Source: UBA7236 sp964638865 (GTDB lineage Bacteria > Bacteroidota > Bacteroidia > Chitinophagales > BACL12). From it: a stretch of 13,117 nt of DNA. Of the stretch, positions 6,764-13,117 are shown piece by piece (within the stretch, counting starts at the first letter, position 1; the number at the start of each line of letters is the position of its first letter). A model generated the notes under the pieces. The model did no database searches. It worked only from the letters and a program-made list of their open reading frames with translations, and was not told where the DNA came from. The position numbers and the translations under genes were made by a program. The stretch lies in the NCBI GenBank assembly GCA_964638865.1, contig CAZXBG010000118.1, forward strand, positions 1 to 13,117, given 5' to 3'.

Positions 6764-7759
6764 TTAGTCTTTAATAAATGGGTAATCCTGTTCCATATAA
6801 ATATCTTCATAAACCGCATCATCTTGCGGATAAGGAGATTCTTCTGAAAATTTAACACATTCGTCTATTTCTTTTTCGATGCGTTCATGCATATCATCTA
6901 TCTCTTTCTGATTTGCATATTTTTTATCTAAAATTTTCTGTAAAGTTGTTTCCAAAGGATCACGCATTTTGTATTCTTCCACTTCCTCCTTCGATCTGTA
7001 TTTTGCCGGATCGCTCATAGAGTGACCGCGATACCGATATGTTCTTATTTCTAAAAATGTTGGTCCTTCTCCATTTCTTGCTCTTTCCACTGCTTCATAA
7101 ACAGAGGCATGTACGGTTTCCGGTTGCATACCGTCCACAGGATAAGAAGGCATATCGTAAGCAGCTCCAATTTTATACATGTCGAGCTGATTTGTCGATC
7201 TTTCCAACGAAGTTCCCATTGCATATCCGTTATTCTCACAAATAAACACAACGGGTAATTTCCACAACATAGCCATATTAAAGGTTTCATGCACTGAACC
7301 CTGACGCACCGCACCATCTCCAAAGTAACAGAGACAAACATTTCCGCTGCCCTTATATTGTTCCGCAAATCCGATTCCTGCACCCATTGGGATCTGAGCG
7401 CCAACTATTCCATGCCCGCCAAAAAAATAATTTTGTTTGGAGAAAAAATGCATAGAACCACCTTTTCCTTTGGTGCAACCTGTTACTTTTCCAAATAATT
7501 CGGCCATAGCCGCATTACAACTAATTCCCTTTGCAATGGCGAGTCCGTGATCGCGATACGCAGTGATAATTGGATCTTCATGCCTTGTGGCACTAATAGT
7601 TCCGGCAGCAATTGCTTCCTGACCAATATACAAATGACAAAACCCTCTGATCTTTTGTTGGCCATACAATTGCCCTGCTTTTTCCTCAAAGCGACGCATT
7701 TTGTACATCAGTTCATACCATTCGAGGTAGGTTTCTTTTGTTATTTTTGAGCGATCCAT
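6764..7759 (-). CDS. pdhA: Pyruvate dehydrogenase E1 component, alpha subunit
   Basis: This 331-residue ThDP-dependent E1 alpha subunit performs the decarboxylation half of the 2-oxoacid dehydrogenase reaction with a separate beta subunit. The ThDP/Mg signature runs from GDG (147-149) to ENN (175-177). The N-terminal IRGFCHLYIGQEA region (37-49) and the loop YRYRGHSMSDP (241-251) match PDH E1 alpha, the latter being the active-site loop that is phosphorylated in eukaryotes. CTKGKGGSMHF (95-105) is also characteristic. The beta subunit and E2/E3 genes are not in the window, so partners are encoded elsewhere. A branched-chain 2-oxoacid E1 alpha is the main alternative, but the sequence favours pyruvate or acetoin-type enzymes. 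It is the first gene of an apparent three-gene operon and diverges from recF across 62 bp. Confidence 0.95.
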   Translation of the reverse strand: MDRSKITKETYLEWYELMYKMRRFEEKAGQLYGQQKIRGFCHLYIGQEAIAAGTISATRHEDPIITAYRDHGLAIAKGISCNAAMAELFGKVTGCTKGKGGSMHFFSKQNYFFGGHGIVGAQIPMGAGIGFAEQYKGSGNVCLCYFGDGAVRQGSVHETFNMAMLWKLPVVFICENNGYAMGTSLERSTNQLDMYKIGAAYDMPSYPVDGMQPETVHASVYEAVERARNGEGPTFLEIRTYRYRGHSMSDPAKYRSKEEVEEYKMRDPLETTLQKILDKKYANQKEIDDMHERIEKEIDECVKFSEESPYPQDDAVYEDIYMEQDYPFIKD

Positions 7760-7766
7760 GTATCTT

Positions 7767-7782
7767 CTTCGAAAATTCGAAG
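7767..7782. promoter_or_regulatory. Perfect inverted repeat in the pdhA-recF divergent region
   Basis: CTTCGAA (7767-7773) and TTCGAAG (7776-7782) are perfect 7-bp arms around AA. The palindrome lies between the pdhA -7 element and the pdhA ATG, at the expected transcription start. It could be an operator or a small 5' leader hairpin. No regulator is identifiable. Confidence 0.35.
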
Positions 7783-7784
7783 TG

Positions 7785-7792
7785 CAAAGGTA
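7785..7792 (-). promoter_or_regulatory. -7 promoter element of the pdhA operon (TACCTTTG)
   Basis: On the minus strand TACCTTTGCA matches the Bacteroidota TAnnTTTG element exactly, with its G 25 bases before the pdhA ATG, implying a leader of roughly 20 nt. A TTG lies 14 bases upstream and a TGTTT about 20 bases upstream; either could contribute the -33 contact. Confidence 0.6.
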
Positions 7793-7821
7793 AGAAAAGC
7801 GGGTTACAATTTAAACAAACA

Positions 7822-8916
7822 GTGTTTTTAACAGGTATTCACATCCTTCAATACAAGAACTACGGCGAGGTTTCCGTAAGTTTTAAGAACAAATTTTGTC
7901 TCATCAATGGATTGAACGGCTCAGGAAAGACCAATCTCATTGATGCTATTCATTATTTGTGTATGTGTAAAAGTTATTTTACCCGCTCCGATCTGAACGT
8001 GCTGAATAAGGAATCGGAGTTTTTTCGATTGGATGGTAATTTTATGTTAGGGGATGAAAAAACGAGTATTACCTGTAAGTTCACTAAACAAAAAAAGGAG
8101 TTTTTTAAAAATGGTGTTATTTACGATAAACTCAGCGATCATATTGGAAGTATTCCGGTTGTTATGGTTGCTCCCGACGATATTGCGATAATTAACGATG
8201 GGAGTGAAGAAAGAAGGCGGTTTTTAGATGCAGCAATTGCGCAGGTGAATAACATTTATTTACAAAGATTGATCACCTATAATAAAATATTAATTCAGCG
8301 CAATTCCCTCTTAAAAAATTTAGGAAATACCGGCTACCCAGATGAAACATTATTGCATGTTTTAAGTGAACAGCTTGCGGAGCATGGCGATTTTATTTTT
8401 GAAGAAAGGAAAAAATATCTGGTTACTTTTTTGCCTGTTTTTGCCGAATTGTATAGTTTGATCACAGAAGGAAAAGAAGAGGGAAAAATTGAATATGTTT
8501 CCAATTTATCTCTGGAGGTTCACATTCAGTTATTAAAAGAAAGTTTGCGGGATGATATATATGCCCAGCGCACCACAACAGGAATTCACAAAGATGATAT
8601 TCGTTTTTTGATCAATGAAAATATGTTGAGGGATATTGGAAGTCAGGGACAAATCAAATCATTTCTAATAGCACTGAAATTGTGTCAGTTTAAGATGATG
8701 TATTTGCTTACCGGTAAAAAAGCCATTCTTTTGTTGGATGATGTTTTTGAAAAACTGGATAAACGGCGCTTGGAAGTCGTATTCAAAATTTTATCAACAG
8801 AAGAATTCATTCAAATATTTATAACAGACGCAGATGAACACCGAAGTTTCGAATTTTGTCAGGAACACCTGAATGTTTTCGACCATTTTCATGTTGATAA
8901 TAATTTAATTGAGTAA
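7822..8916 (+). CDS. recF: DNA replication and repair protein RecF
   Basis: I place the start at GTG 7822, giving MFLTGIHILQYKNYGEV, the standard RecF N-terminus, and 364 residues, the usual length. The open frame continues upstream to an ATG at 7738, but that stretch overlaps pdhA on the other strand and has no RecF similarity. The SMC/ABC-type ATPase parts are complete: Walker A GLNGSGKT (30-37), Q-loop region, signature GSQGQ (273-277), and Walker B ILLLDDVFEKLD (302-313). The usual GPHRDD block is GIHKDD here (254-259), a conservative variant. RecF binds DNA and, with RecO and RecR, helps load RecA at gapped or stalled replication forks. It is followed after nine bases by the DUF721 gene, probably as one transcript. 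Confidence 0.96.
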   Translation: MFLTGIHILQYKNYGEVSVSFKNKFCLINGLNGSGKTNLIDAIHYLCMCKSYFTRSDLNVLNKESEFFRLDGNFMLGDEKTSITCKFTKQKKEFFKNGVIYDKLSDHIGSIPVVMVAPDDIAIINDGSEERRRFLDAAIAQVNNIYLQRLITYNKILIQRNSLLKNLGNTGYPDETLLHVLSEQLAEHGDFIFEERKKYLVTFLPVFAELYSLITEGKEEGKIEYVSNLSLEVHIQLLKESLRDDIYAQRTTTGIHKDDIRFLINENMLRDIGSQGQIKSFLIALKLCQFKMMYLLTGKKAILLLDDVFEKLDKRRLEVVFKILSTEEFIQIFITDADEHRSFEFCQEHLNVFDHFHVDNNLIE

Positions 8917-8925
8917 ATTTAACCT

Positions 8926-9216
8926 GTGAAAAAGGACAACGAAAAGGAAATAGGGAAAGAAATAAAATTATTGTTTAAAAGTTACCATTTAGACGAAAAG
9001 ATCGCTGAAGTGCGCATTAAAGAACTTTGGGAGACCATAATGGGTAAAAGCATTAAAAACTATACCACCGGTATCCGGTTGTATAAAGGAGTGCTGACCG
9101 TTTTTATTGAGTCGGCTCCTTTAAAACAAGATCTCAAATTTTCAAAAGATAATATTATTCATCGCATAAATGAGGAGTTAGGGGAGAAAATGGTGAGGGA
9201 TTTGGTGATAAAATGA
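8926..9216 (+). CDS. DUF721 (DciA-like) protein
   Basis: This 96-residue protein begins with GTG nine bases after recF. The pattern LWETIMGKSIKNYTTGIRLY, then GVLTVFIESAPLKQDLKFSK and a final INEELGEKMVRDLVI, matches DUF721. That family includes DciA, the ancestral loader or activator of the replicative helicase DnaB in bacteria lacking DnaC or DnaI. The Bacteroidota proteins are short, being essentially the domain alone, as here. Pairing with recF supports a replication role. Helicase loading by this copy is inferred, not shown. No other reading of this small frame is plausible. Confidence 0.88.
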   Translation: MKKDNEKEIGKEIKLLFKSYHLDEKIAEVRIKELWETIMGKSIKNYTTGIRLYKGVLTVFIESAPLKQDLKFSKDNIIHRINEELGEKMVRDLVIK

Positions 9217-9319
9217 GCATTTCCATTGTACCTATAGCTTCTTTGATGCTGTCAACAAGCACTTCCCAATAAAATTGTGCATCACATGTTAACTCTTACT
9301 TTAATATTACAATTTAAAC

Positions 9320-9340
9320 GGGTTAATCACCCTTTTTTTT
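9320..9340 (+). terminator. Possible intrinsic terminator of recF-DUF721
   Basis: GGGT (9320-9323) pairs with ACCC (9329-9332) around TAATC, followed by eight Ts (9333-9340). The stem is short but G/C-rich and the T-tract is clean. It lies about 100 bp after the DUF721 stop and just before the phenylalanine hydroxylase promoter region. Confidence 0.45.
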
Positions 9341-9342
9341 CG

Positions 9343-9350
9343 TAAATTAG
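9343..9350 (+). promoter_or_regulatory. Possible -7 element of phenylalanine hydroxylase gene (TAAATTAG)
   Basis: TAAATTAG matches TAnnTTTG with one change and is followed by C, as is common for this element. It lies 27 bases before the ATG at 9378, which would leave a leader of about 20 nt. No clear -33 TTG is visible. Confidence 0.35.
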
Positions 9351-9377
9351 CGTTTAATTAAGAACACGGAAATAATT

Positions 9378-10145
9378 ATGGAGCATCTCATCGTAGAAAA
9401 ATTATCCCAGGACTATACACAATACACCCCCGAACACTTTAAAGTTTGGGAGATACTTTTTGACCGTCAGATGGCTTTGTTGAAAGACCGCGCTGCACAG
9501 GTTTTTATGGATGGAATTGAAACTATTCACTTTACTGCAGATAGTATTCCGAAATTTGATGAATTTAACATTCGATTGGATACCCTTACAGGGTGGAACG
9601 CGGTAGTGGTTCCAGGACTTATCGGCAACAAAGAATTCTTTGAATTGTTAAAAAACAGAAAATTTCCCGCCAGCACCTGGTTGAGAACAATGGAACAATT
9701 GGATTACTTAGAAGAGCCGGATATGTTTCACGATGTTTTTGCACATCTGCCGCTTTTAACAAATAAAACCTATTGCGCTTATTTATATGGTTTAAGCAAG
9801 ATTGCACTCAGTTATATCGACAATCCCGTTGGAGTGGAGCTCATTTCCAGAATTTACTGGTACACCGTTGAATTCGGTTTGATACGCGACAACGGATTAT
9901 TGCGCATTTATGGCTCCGGAATTTTATCTTCTCAGGGCGAAAGTATTTATTGTTTGAAATCGGGAATTCCCTCCAAGCGATTGGACTATAATCCCGATAA
10001 AATTTTAGATACTCCTTATATCAAAGATAAATTTCAGGCTACCTATTTTGTGATAGATTCCTGTCTCGATCTTTTTGAAAGTCTGCCGGATATTGAACAG
10101 GGAATTATCAAGAGAATTGAACATCCAGAACTCTTTGTTCCCTAA
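9378..10145 (+). CDS. phhA: Phenylalanine 4-hydroxylase (monomeric bacterial type)
   Basis: This 255-residue protein is an iron- and tetrahydropterin-dependent aromatic amino acid hydroxylase. It contains only the catalytic domain, without the N-terminal ACT regulatory domain of animal enzymes. The 2-His-1-carboxylate iron site is clear: H118 and H123 in FHDVFAHLPLL, and E165 in YWYTVEFGL. Other family landmarks are WNAVVVPGLI (73-82), the FPAS/TWLR stretch (96-103), and GSGILSSQGE (179-188). The likely reaction is phenylalanine to tyrosine with O2. Tryptophan or tyrosine hydroxylation is less likely in bacteria. The companion pterin carbinolamine dehydratase gene is not nearby. The gene stands alone, with a hairpin downstream at 10224-10259. 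Confidence 0.95.
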   Translation: MEHLIVEKLSQDYTQYTPEHFKVWEILFDRQMALLKDRAAQVFMDGIETIHFTADSIPKFDEFNIRLDTLTGWNAVVVPGLIGNKEFFELLKNRKFPASTWLRTMEQLDYLEEPDMFHDVFAHLPLLTNKTYCAYLYGLSKIALSYIDNPVGVELISRIYWYTVEFGLIRDNGLLRIYGSGILSSQGESIYCLKSGIPSKRLDYNPDKILDTPYIKDKFQATYFVIDSCLDLFESLPDIEQGIIKRIEHPELFVP

Positions 10146-10223
10146 CCCTCAGAATTTTATTTGCACTGAAACAATAATTTGGCACAACATTTCGTATTTG
10201 TGTTAGATATGCATAAAAAACAT

Positions 10224-10259
10224 ATTGCAGGATGTTTATAATACTGTACATCATGCAAT
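10224..10259 (+). other. Hairpin in the phhA-exbB spacer
   Basis: ATTGCAGGATGT (10224-10235) pairs with ACATCATGCAAT (10248-10259) over 12 positions with one G-A mismatch (G10230 against A10253), around a 12-base loop. It begins 78 bases after the phhA stop. No T-tract follows, so it is not a classical terminator; it may stabilise the phhA 3' end or be a DNA site. Confidence 0.4.
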
Positions 10260-10378
10260 TACCTAACTAATAAGTTATCAATTATAGCCAATAATTCTAC
10301 GCTTTAAGCTGTTTATTTGTATTCCTAATTTAGGCTAGCTAATTCAATATTGTAAATTTATTTAAATAGATATTAACT

Positions 10379-11071
10379 ATGGTTTTATCATTCATTCTTC
10401 AAATACAGGATACTGCTGTATCCACCCTCACCTCAACTCCTGTAGAAACACATGAAAAATTAAGAATATTTGAACTGCTTGCAAAGGGTGGTCCGGTAAT
10501 GATTCCAATTGCGATATTGTTGGTGATTACTATCTATGTTTGGATATATAAATTCATTATGATAAACGCCCAATCAAAAATCGACAACAGATTAATTCCT
10601 CAAATTAAGGATCAACTTGTTTTGGGAAATTTAAAATCTGCTAAGAGTTATGTGGCGAATGTGAACACCTCCATTGCAAGAGTTGTTGATACCGGATTAG
10701 ACATGGTTGGGAGTCCGATGAATGAAGTGGAATCAGGTTTGGAGACGGCTTCCAATATCGAAATACTGGAAATGGAAAAACATATGGGTGTGTTGAGAAT
10801 TGTTGCCGGTATTGCTCCCATGCTTGGATTTATCGGGACCATTGCAGGTGTGATATTGATATTTTATGATATCTCTACCTCTAATGATGTCAGTATCACC
10901 GCGATCTCTGCCGGTCTTTATCAAAAAATGATAACGAGCGGTTTCGGTTTGTTGACCGGAATTATCGCTTATGGTGCATTTAATTTACTTACCATGAAAA
11001 TTGAACGTTTTGCGTTAAGATTGCAGCGTGCGGCTTTCGATTTTATTCGTATCATTAATACTAAAGAATAA
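10379..11071 (+). CDS. exbB: MotA/TolQ/ExbB proton channel family protein
   Basis: This 230-residue protein has the ExbB/TolQ topology: an N-terminal periplasmic tail, TM1 (about 37-59), a large cytoplasmic loop, TM2 (about 140-163) and TM3 (about 186-206). The conserved core IAPMLGFIGTIAGVI (144-158) and SGFGLLTGIIAYGAF (187-201, with T194 facing the channel) are diagnostic. With ExbD it forms the inner-membrane proton channel that energises TonB- or TolA-like partners. The ATG lies on a spaced leader; a TAATTTAG element at 10326-10333 is a possible promoter. Its stop overlaps the exbD start by one base (TAATG), indicating translational coupling. TolQ or a gliding or adhesin-linked homologue is an alternative, since no TonB or Tol gene is adjacent. 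Confidence 0.9.
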   Translation: MVLSFILQIQDTAVSTLTSTPVETHEKLRIFELLAKGGPVMIPIAILLVITIYVWIYKFIMINAQSKIDNRLIPQIKDQLVLGNLKSAKSYVANVNTSIARVVDTGLDMVGSPMNEVESGLETASNIEILEMEKHMGVLRIVAGIAPMLGFIGTIAGVILIFYDISTSNDVSITAISAGLYQKMITSGFGLLTGIIAYGAFNLLTMKIERFALRLQRAAFDFIRIINTKE

Positions 11072-11472
11072 TGAAAATAGGAAGAAAAAAACATTACGAT
11101 CTCGAAGTGTTTTCATCAACGATGAACGATATCATGTTCTTCCTGATGTTATTCTTTTTGATCATTTCCACTTTGGCAAATCCAAATGTGATAAAAGTAT
11201 TATTACCGCAAAGCGGAACTACCGATACTTATAGCAAACAAGATGTAACGCTTACTGTAAACGCTGCAAAAGAATATTTTATCGACGATCGGCAGGTAAG
11301 TTTCGATATGCTCGAAATGGAACTCAATAATGCAACGGCAAGTTCAGCAGAAAAAGTAGTTGTTTTAAGAGCCGACGCAACTCTCACCATTCAGGATCTT
11401 GTTGACGTTCTTCAAATTGGAGCAAAAAATCACGTGCGCATCGTGATGGCTACGGATAAGAGTAATTTTTAG
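11071..11472 (+). CDS. exbD: ExbD/TolR family transport protein
   Basis: This 133-residue protein has one N-terminal membrane helix (about 18-35) that begins with MND, placing Asp20 at the position of the conserved proton-carrying aspartate of ExbD/TolR. The periplasmic domain ends with VVVLRADATLTIQDLVDVLQ (96-115) and VRIVMAT, the normal ExbD C-terminal pattern. It is the partner of the preceding ExbB and starts on the last base of that gene's stop codon. Its own TAG stop lies at the beginning of a heptad repeat array (11471-11526), so the last residue or two may have been altered by that array. No second ExbD and no TonB follow, although both are often found next in Bacteroidota. Confidence 0.92.
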   Translation: MKIGRKKHYDLEVFSSTMNDIMFFLMLFFLIISTLANPNVIKVLLPQSGTTDTYSKQDVTLTVNAAKEYFIDDRQVSFDMLEMELNNATASSAEKVVVLRADATLTIQDLVDVLQIGAKNHVRIVMATDKSNF

Positions 11473-11526
11473 AGGGAAAGGGGCAGAGGGAGAAGGGACA
11501 CGGGACAAGAGACAATTGACATGAGA
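11471..11526. repeat. Degenerate 7-bp tandem repeat, eight units
   Basis: Eight consecutive heptads can be read: AGAGGGA, AAGGGGC, AGAGGGA, GAAGGGA, CACGGGA, CAAGAGA, CAATTGA, CATGAGA. Most end in GGGA or GAGA. The array begins at the second base of the exbD TAG stop codon and decays towards its 3' end. The rest of the 234-bp spacer before rarA shows nothing I recognise until the promoter. Confidence 0.6.
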
Positions 11527-11694
11527 TATTGAATTAGAAAGCGATGGCATTATTGCTTATTTGAAATTGAGATATAAAGCGTAAAATTGAAAGGAATCAA
11601 GAAAGGGTTTTGTAAAGTTTTAAAAGAAATATTCCTCCTCTTTCTTCTCTAATTTCCACTTAAAAATAGGTCGCAAATTTGGCGGAAAAGCTCC

Positions 11695-11702
11695 TAACTT
11701 TG
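11695..11702 (+). promoter_or_regulatory. -7 promoter element of rarA (TAACTTTG)
   Basis: TAACTTTG is an exact TAnnTTTG match that ends four bases before the ATG at 11707. A TTTG at 11678-11681 is 13 bases upstream, short for a -33 element. If used, transcription would begin essentially at the start codon. Confidence 0.5.
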
Positions 11703-11706
11703 TGTG

Positions 11707-12975
11707 ATGTTATTCAACACAATTCCACTCGCTGAACGTCTCCGCCCTAAACATCTCGACGAATTTATCGGACAACAGCATTTAGTGGGGGAGGGTCAAG
11801 TTTTGCGCAGGATGATACAAAGTGGAAAACTGGTTTCCATGATATTTTGGGGACCTCCCGGAGTTGGAAAAACTACCCTTGCCAATATTATTGCAAGATC
11901 TGCAGACCTGCCATTTTTTTCTTTGAGTGCTGTTTCTTCGGGTGTTAAAGATGTGCGTGAAGTGATTGAAAAAGGAGAACGGGGCGGGAAAATTGTTTTA
12001 TTTATTGATGAGATACACCGGTTTAATAAAGCGCAACAGGATTCGCTTTTGGGCGCTGTTGAAAAGGGCACAATTTTATTAATAGGTGCTACAACAGAAA
12101 ATCCCTCCTTTGAAGTAATTTCTGCTTTGTTGTCGAGAAGTCAGGTATTTGTACTAAAGGAATTTACAAAAGAAGACTTACAGCAATTAATCCAACGCGC
12201 AATTACCGAAGATGAAATTTTATCTAAAAGAAAAATAATAATTGAGGAAGAAGAAGCACTACTACAATTAAGTGGTGGTGACGCCAGAAAATTATTAAAT
12301 CTTTTAGAATTAATAGAAGAATCAATTACAGAAGAAACATTAATTATCACTAACGATCTGGTAAAACAAATTGCACAGAAAAAACTTGTTTTATACGATA
12401 AAAACGGAGAACAACATTACGACATTATTTCTGCATTTATAAAAAGTATGCGCGGAAGTGATCCGAATGCTGCAGTGTATTATATGGTGCGGATGATTGA
12501 AGGCGGAGAGGACCCAAAATTTATTGCACGGCGTATGTTGGTGCTCGCGAGTGAAGATATTGGCAATGCAAATCCCAATGCTCTATTATTAGCTACGAGT
12601 TGTTTTCAGGCTGTAACTATGCTTGGATATCCCGAATGCAGATTAACACTTGCGCAAACTGTAATTTATCTTGCTACTTCACCAAAAAGTAATGCTTCTT
12701 ATATCGCCCTGCAAAATGCAACAAATATTGTAAGAGAAAAGGGCGACTTGCAAATTCCATTGCCTATCAGAAATGCTCCCACTAAATTAATGAAGGAATT
12801 AAATTACGGCAAAGAATATAAATACGCCCACGACTACGAAAATAATTTCACGGAAATGGAATTTCTCCCCGACGAAATTAAAGGAACAAAAATTTTCGAA
12901 CCCGGAAACAATACAAAGGAGAATGAGATAAGAAGGTTTTTGAAGGAGCGCTGGAAAGGGAAATATAACTATTGA
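11707..12975 (+). CDS. rarA: Replication-associated recombination protein A (RarA/MgsA AAA+ ATPase)
   Basis: From ATG 11707 this is a 422-residue clamp-loader-like AAA+ ATPase (a GTG codon directly before it is also in frame). It has Walker A GPPGVGKTT (49-57), Walker B VLFIDEIH (97-104), sensor 1 GATTENPSF (127-135), an arginine finger in LLSRSQ (R144), and sensor 2 GGDARK (R194). The C-terminal half carries the MgsA tetramerisation region: HYDIISAFIKSMRGSDPNAA (237-256), ASEDIGNANP (281-290) and IPLPIRNAPTKLM (350-362). It is the bacterial counterpart of Mgs1/WRNIP1 and acts at stalled replication forks and DNA ends with SSB. The reading frame is complete and full length. It appears monocistronic, with its own promoter. 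Confidence 0.97.
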   Translation: MLFNTIPLAERLRPKHLDEFIGQQHLVGEGQVLRRMIQSGKLVSMIFWGPPGVGKTTLANIIARSADLPFFSLSAVSSGVKDVREVIEKGERGGKIVLFIDEIHRFNKAQQDSLLGAVEKGTILLIGATTENPSFEVISALLSRSQVFVLKEFTKEDLQQLIQRAITEDEILSKRKIIIEEEEALLQLSGGDARKLLNLLELIEESITEETLIITNDLVKQIAQKKLVLYDKNGEQHYDIISAFIKSMRGSDPNAAVYYMVRMIEGGEDPKFIARRMLVLASEDIGNANPNALLLATSCFQAVTMLGYPECRLTLAQTVIYLATSPKSNASYIALQNATNIVREKGDLQIPLPIRNAPTKLMKELNYGKEYKYAHDYENNFTEMEFLPDEIKGTKIFEPGNNTKENEIRRFLKERWKGKYNY

Positions 12976-12993
12976 TGCTGCCGCTCCGATTTC

Positions 12994-13035
12994 GGGTTAT
13001 GAATCTAAAAATTAAGATTTCAACTTTTTTAACCC
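12994..13035 (+). terminator. Weak hairpin after rarA
   Basis: GGGTTA (12994-12999) pairs with TAACCC (13030-13035), and inside it GAATCT (13001-13006) pairs with AGATTTC if one base is bulged. It begins 18 bases past the rarA stop. The T-run lies inside the stem and not after it, so it is not a typical terminator. The remaining 13036-13117 shows no supportable gene. Confidence 0.25.
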
Positions 13036-13117
13036 AAAATACGGATGAAAAGTAAGCCACGAAAAAAAACACATTTTATAATACATAAAACCCATACCTA
13101 TGGCTGTTCATTCGTGC

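Noticed and set aside
7738..7821. Upstream ATG extension of recF, overlapping pdhA by 22 bases.
   Set aside because: The added 28 residues have no RecF similarity, and GTG 7822 gives the family's normal N-terminus and length.
13100..13117. ATG near the window end (MAVHSC...) as a possible truncated gene.
   Set aside because: Only six codons are visible, with no promoter element or family signal to support it.

Overview
The window reads as ordinary chromosomal DNA of a member of the Bacteroidota, about two-thirds A+T. Four things point there. The TAnnTTTG-type -7 promoter element precedes several genes. Shine-Dalgarno sites are largely absent. The protein types are typical of the phylum (DUF4382 lipoprotein, the TPR protein beside ribH, the recF-DUF721 pair). 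Spacers carry short tandem words. Finer placement is not supported by what I can see. A 100-N run at 5296-5395 shows that this is a draft scaffold, probably a short-read or metagenome assembly.

Layout. 1-227: repeat-bearing spacer. 228-1703 (-): rmuC, divergent from a DUF1345 membrane protein (1853-2542, +). That gene converges on a DUF4382 lipoprotein (2652-3431, -). 3432-3871: spacer with an octad repeat and the terminator of a tRNA-Met(CAT) (3872-3945, -). 4049-4903 (-): metallo-beta-lactamase-fold hydrolase. 4904-5560: non-coding repeat island with two copies of a 215-bp foldback unit, the second interrupted by the N gap, plus a ~31-bp tandem repeat. 7759 down to 5561 (-): apparent operon pdhA - TPR membrane protein - ribH. 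Divergent from pdhA is recF - DUF721/DciA-like (7822-9216, +). Then, all on +, phenylalanine 4-hydroxylase (9378-10145), the exbB-exbD pair (10379-11472) and rarA (11707-12975).

The genes are mostly housekeeping: genome maintenance (RmuC, RecF, RarA, the DciA-like protein), central metabolism (pyruvate dehydrogenase E1 alpha, lumazine synthase, phenylalanine hydroxylase) and envelope energisation (ExbB/ExbD). I see no defence system, prophage, integrase, transposase or CRISPR array.

The unusual signal is in the non-coding DNA. (a) The repeat island is built from a nested, nearly concentric palindrome whose two copies match over exactly 55 bp on each side of the N gap, so the missing bases can be predicted. 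(b) Several spacers hold tandem arrays of 7-, 8- or ~31-bp words, including one 8-bp family in opposite orientations at opposite ends of a 3.7-kb stretch. (c) Three genes have a -7 promoter element ending only 4-5 bases before the start codon, which implies leaderless or near-leaderless mRNAs.
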